NCBI GenBank assembly: GCA_027574665.1
Contig: CM050650.1
Span: forward strand, 103,017,086 to 103,081,085
Source of the DNA: Rhynochetos jubatus
Lineage: Eukaryota; Chordata; Aves; Eurypygiformes; Rhynochetidae
Direction of reading: 5' to 3'
Length of the DNA stretch: 64,000 nucleotides
The first letter of the stretch is position 1; each line of letters opens with the position of its first letter. Positions 62,601-64,000 of the stretch are shown piece by piece. The position numbers and the translations under genes were made by a program. The notes beneath the pieces were generated by a model, which had not been told where the DNA came from, did no database searches, and saw only the letters and a list, made by a program, of their open reading frames with translations.

Positions 62601-64000
62601 GTGGTGAGAAGATCATATCACATCCAGCCAGAAGAAATAGGTGGGATAAAACAACCCACCCTCCAGATGCTATGGCTACATCTACACTATAATTTTGCTG
62701 GAGGTGACAGATGCTGAAGGTTAGCAGATCCCAACTCCACATGTCTTCATGGCATTTGTGGGCAGTCCAGATTTCTGCTGACTCTGCAGCAGGCAGTGCC
62801 AAGGGCAACTTGTCTGCTCAAAATTAACCAACCCAACATCACCTCAAAGAGGTGGGCTGCAAAAGGAAGAGAGCAGTCCCGATGTGCTTTGTTCCTTCAG
62901 CACTGTAAAACATTAACTAATACAATAATGAAGTATCAAAATAGGTGTTTGTTATAGTTGAAAGTATACCTGAAACTCTCCTCCCTAAGAATACAAACTG
63001 GTTTACCTGAACCTCAGACCCAAGAGGACTTCTGAAAGTAAATGGCACAGGCTGTTAGTAGATTTCACTTTCAAACTGGGTCTAGGATTATTCCGCAAGA
63101 AAAAAAATAAATAAATTAACAAAAGAGAAGAAAAGTAGAAACTCTAGCTCAGAACCAAAGGAATGGTTTTAACAACCTCTTCCATGCCAATAAAGGACCA
63201 CTTGAATTCTTATTTCATCTGTGTTACTTTGCCATAGTCTTGTATTGGTTGTTCAAGAGATAAAGGTGCAGATTTTACTGTTGCTGATGCAAATGCCCGG
63301 TAGGACAGGCCAGATCCCAGTCTGGTGTTTTGTACACAGTCCTTGACTGCAGGTGATATTCTTGTAAGATAGAAGCTTCTTTTTAACTTTCCTGCTATTT
63401 AGAAGAGAGACTGCTAGCATGATTTGATGATTTTTGCAAAGCTTGGAAGAACTGAGAATCAAGCCTGTCTTGAAAATGACAGAAATTGCTTGTAACTCAG
63501 CATTTCACACTGTTTTAGCAATATTCAATTACTTCAGACACAATTTATCTTTCTAGCAGTGGAGCTTAGTAGAGAAGTAAGTTATGGAAATTGTTTCCTT
63601 CAAGAGAACCAGTTTTACTTTGTTTGCTCTTTCGTCCTTATTTTTAAATACTGCTACTGACAGAATTAATACAAGAATATTAATAAACAATGAAGTCTGT
63701 TGTTGGACTTGATGAAAAGATCACCTTTAATCTTGTGGGTTCTGATTAAAAAATATTGCCATTGCTCCTACTTAGTGGGCAGGGAAAATACAGTTTGGAG
63801 AGCTTTGTCTCCATGGTGTGTGGAACAAGATATTGCTTTATTGAAAGCTCTGCTGAATTTATTACTACATTGCTGATCTGTACAACATCAGCTCTATTAA
63901 ATTAGTTTAAAAGGTTAAACAGAAGAACTTTCAGCTCTGGTTTCTAACATATGGAACTTGGTTGACAGTGACAATCTGGCTAAGGAACATGTCTTCATGA
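59661..64000. other. Unannotated AT-rich stretch to window end
   Basis: No element or gene recognised. The segment 62150-62830 is GC-richer than its surroundings and holds frames of 61-107 codons on both strands without family resemblance. Confidence 0.5.

Noticed and set aside
1..64000. CRISPR arrays, prokaryotic operons, tRNA or rRNA genes
   Set aside because: No regularly spaced direct repeats, Shine-Dalgarno-linked gene series or recognisable structural RNA; repeat content is that of a bird nuclear genome.

Overview
The window is AT-rich vertebrate nuclear DNA, almost certainly from a bird. The evidence is the repeat content: at least ten CR1 LINE pieces ending in the CR1-type 8-bp tail (ATTCTRTG units instead of poly-A), and several solo LTRs of endogenous-retrovirus type that look like known avian ERV LTR families. 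The species cannot be fixed from this; a neoavian bird is a reasonable guess. I see no functional protein-coding gene, no exon I can recognise, no rRNA or tRNA, no CRISPR array and nothing prokaryotic. The window reads as an intergenic or intronic stretch whose only long coding remnants belong to transposable elements.

Layout. 0-6.4 kb: AT-rich single-copy DNA with a CR1 tail (318-774), an LTR on the minus strand (about 2060-2792), a CR1 copy split by a solo LTR (3204-4177) and a short CR1 tail (6252-6404). 6.4-16.7 kb: about 10 kb of AT-rich DNA with no element I can recognise. 16.7-23.7 kb: CR1-dominated, with a 0.5-kb CR1 tail, an A-rich tract, an old CR1 fragment, and abutting it the main element of the window, a 3.5-kb CR1 (about 20199-23722, plus strand). 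That element keeps a CpG-rich 5' UTR, a decayed ORF1 with an esterase-like domain, the ORF2 endonuclease domain and the ORF2 C-terminus, but has lost the central reverse transcriptase. 28.9-38.0 kb: five LTRs and one CR1 tail in 9 kb, including two LTRs fused head to head. 41.3-42.1 kb: an 0.8-kb CR1 copy on the minus strand. 42.1-64 kb: mostly single-copy AT-rich DNA with two small CR1 tails, a 121-bp shrunken solo LTR and a purine-rich block (58.9-59.7 kb) that resembles an ancient amniote repeat.

Nothing here acts together as a gene system. I looked for a novel system and did not find one. The items most worth a second look are structural: the head-to-head LTR pair with a second small inverted duplication inside it, the nested LTR in CR1, the CR1 copy with a complete-looking promoter but no polymerase, and the ancient-repeat candidate. 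Family assignments rest on recall of avian repeat consensus sequences, not on a search. Element borders are accurate to roughly 5-30 bp unless a target-site duplication is described.
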